Source of the DNA: Thermoplasmata archaeon
GTDB lineage: Archaea; Thermoplasmatota; Thermoplasmata; Lutacidiplasmatales; UBA184
DNA length: 6,574 bases
Assembly (NCBI GenBank): GCA_030037035.1
Contig: JASHSA010000035.1
Span: 1 to 6,574, forward strand
Direction of reading: 5' to 3'
The notes beneath the pieces are model-generated. The model saw only the letters and a program-made list of their open reading frames with translations, searched no databases and was not told the origin of the DNA. Of this stretch, positions 5,312-6,574 are shown piece by piece. A program made the position numbers and the translations under genes. Positions within the stretch are counted from its first letter, which is position 1. Each line of letters begins with the position of its first letter.

Positions 5312-6574
5312 CGCGAGCGGCTCGAGCAGCTCCGGCACGACCGCGTCGATCTCCCCGACGATGCCGGCGTCCGCCTCGGCGAAGACCGGGGCGCCGGGGT
5401 CGCCGTTGACCGCGAGGATCGCCCCCGCCCGTCTCCAGCCGACCATGTGGTTCGGCGCCCCCCGGACCCCGAGGAGGACCGCGAGGCGCGGGGCGAGGAG
5501 GCGCCCCGTGAGGCCGAGCTGCGCGCGGGCCGGCATCCAGCCCGCGTCGACGACCCGGCGCGTCGCGACCAGCGCGGCGTCCCAGCGGGCGAGCACCGGG
5601 GCGAGCCGCCCGATCCCGTCCGGACCCCCGATGCCGGAGCCGACCGCGACGACGACCTCCGCGCCGTCGACCGACCGACCGGCGAGCGGCTCGTCGACCT
5701 CGGTCCCGCGCACGAGACGGCCCCGGGGAGGGGGGACCGGGACCGGCTGCCAGACGAGCCGACCCTCGGCGCGAGCGTCCGTGGCCGGAGCGGAGAGCCC
5801 GTCGGGCATCGTCGCGACCGTCGGGCTCGACCGGCACCGGATCGCCGCGTGGGTCCGGCCGCCGAACGACGGCTTCGTCCAGGTGAGGGTGCCGTCCGGC
5901 TCGGCCCGGACGTCGACCGCGTCCCCGACCGCCCCGAGCCGGTGCGCGGCGGCGAGCTGGCCGGCGACCTCCCGTCCGAACGACGAGGCGTCGGTGACGA
6001 CGGCGGCAAGCTTCGGCCGCTCCCCGAGAACGACCGCGAGCCCCCGCGCGACGTCGGAGGAGTCGAACGCCGGCGCGCCGGGGTCGAGGAGGTAGCCGGC
6101 GAGCGCCCCGGCCGACTCGAGGAGCGCGACCGCCTCTGCCGACGGTCGCGGACCGTAGACGACCGCTCCGACCGAGTGGGCGGGGAGGGCCCGACGCACG
6201 ACCGAGAGCCTCGACGGCGCCGCCGGGGCGAGCGTGCCGTCGGGGCCGGAGAGCAGGACGAGGACTTCGCGCGCGGCGTCGGGCGCCGGCGGCCAGGGCA
6301 GCGGAGGGAGCGGAGCGCGGGGCCCGAGGAGCGGCCGGAGGACCTGGAGCGCCTCGTGCACGCGCCGGGCCACGGGCCCCTCGGCGAACGAGCGTCCGAG
6401 GCGACGGGGCGCGACGTCGCTCACCGAGACGACCCGGGTCGGGGAGGCGAACGCCCCGACCTCGGCGGGGCCCAGGCCGAGGTCCGAGGGGCCGAGCGTC
6501 TCGACGGCGTCTCGGCCGAGCGCGAGGAGCGCCTGCTCGGTGGCATGGCGCGGCTTGCCGATCTTCTCGCCGAC
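5282..6574 (-). CDS. etfA: Fused electron transfer flavoprotein, beta C-terminus plus complete alpha subunit (5' partial)
   Basis: The frame is open from the right edge of the window to the stop at 5282-5284: 430 residues seen, N-terminus missing. ETF takes electrons from flavin dehydrogenases and passes them to a membrane quinone oxidoreductase or other acceptor. Residues about 1-82 look like the end of the beta subunit (KPRHATEQALLALGRD, then ETLGPSDLG, then SPTRVVSVSDVAPRRLGR). A Pro-rich linker spans about 83-100, and the alpha subunit starts near 103 (REVLVLLSGPDGTLAP). The FAD domain is clear: VDAGW at 342-346, QLGLTG at 352-357, NHMVGW with His376, VNGDPGAPVF at 389-398, GIVGE at 404-408. 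Arg339, Thr356 and His376 of the flavin site are kept; the Gln usual before that Thr is Leu355, and the Ser of the SGA motif is Arg371. GTG at 6424 (Val51) could start a separate alpha subunit, but it would fall inside the beta-like segment, so a fusion is favoured. Confidence 0.88.
   Translation of the reverse strand, partial: VGEKIGKPRHATEQALLALGRDAVETLGPSDLGLGPAEVGAFASPTRVVSVSDVAPRRLGRSFAEGPVARRVHEALQVLRPLLGPRAPLPPLPWPPAPDAAREVLVLLSGPDGTLAPAAPSRLSVVRRALPAHSVGAVVYGPRPSAEAVALLESAGALAGYLLDPGAPAFDSSDVARGLAVVLGERPKLAAVVTDASSFGREVAGQLAAAHRLGAVGDAVDVRAEPDGTLTWTKPSFGGRTHAAIRCRSSPTVATMPDGLSAPATDARAEGRLVWQPVPVPPPRGRLVRGTEVDEPLAGRSVDGAEVVVAVGSGIGGPDGIGRLAPVLARWDAALVATRRVVDAGWMPARAQLGLTGRLLAPRLAVLLGVRGAPNHMVGWRRAGAILAVNGDPGAPVFAEADAGIVGEIDAVVPELLEPLALALRRPALG
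5305..5314. repeat. Perfect 10-bp palindrome across the Pcc1 stop codon
   Basis: GCGCTAGCGC covers the TAG stop of the Pcc1-like gene and lies within the coding end of the convergent ETF gene. It could form part of a shared transcription end, but there is no T-run on either strand, and codon use of two GC-rich genes could create it by chance. Confidence 0.3.

Noticed and set aside
5308..6095. Open frames overlapping the ETF gene on both strands
   Set aside because: They are Ser/Arg/Pro-rich shadows of the ETF frame with no domain of their own.

Overview
The window is very GC-rich (above 70% by eye) and looks archaeal, most likely a Thermoplasmatota-like or other euryarchaeal lineage with high GC. 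Three things point to archaea: a geranylgeranyl reductase for saturating isoprenoid lipids, a Pcc1-like KEOPS subunit, and TATA-like boxes about 25 bp before start codons with almost no leader. The phylum is an inference; there is no rRNA or other marker here to fix it.

Layout, left to right. (1) The 3' part of a flavin reductase-like flavoprotein (1-449, + strand, N-terminus outside the window). (2) A short spacer with a TATA-like box, then a complete thioredoxin reductase, trxB (544-1515). (3) A GC-rich spacer of about 415 bp with no convincing gene. (4) A promoter followed by a tight gene pair: a 63-residue 2[4Fe-4S] ferredoxin (1973-2164) and a geranylgeranyl reductase of 396 residues (2185-3375), the latter with a clear Shine-Dalgarno sequence. 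(5) A proline-rich protein I do not recognise (3392-4018), 16 bp behind the reductase. (6) A DUF1028 Ntn-hydrolase-like protein with a C-terminal peptidoglycan-binding-like domain (4077-5075). (7) A small Pcc1-like KEOPS subunit with no good start codon (about 5084-5311). (8) On the minus strand, meeting Pcc1 tail to tail with a 30-bp overlap, an electron transfer flavoprotein in which the end of the beta subunit runs without a stop into a complete alpha subunit (5282-6574, N-terminus outside the window).

How the genes fit together. Five of the eight genes handle flavin or iron-sulfur electrons. The clearest unit is ferredoxin plus geranylgeranyl reductase: the ferredoxin probably supplies electrons for saturating the geranylgeranyl chains of archaeal membrane lipids. 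TrxB would keep thioredoxins reduced with NADPH. The ETF would take electrons from acyl-CoA-type or other dehydrogenases. Pcc1 belongs to tRNA t6A synthesis and seems to be a housekeeping passenger. I see no CRISPR array, transposon, tRNA or rRNA. The points that most deserve a second look are the fused ETF, the Pcc1 start problem, the peptidoglycan-binding-like domain in an archaeon and the unrecognised protein beside the reductase.
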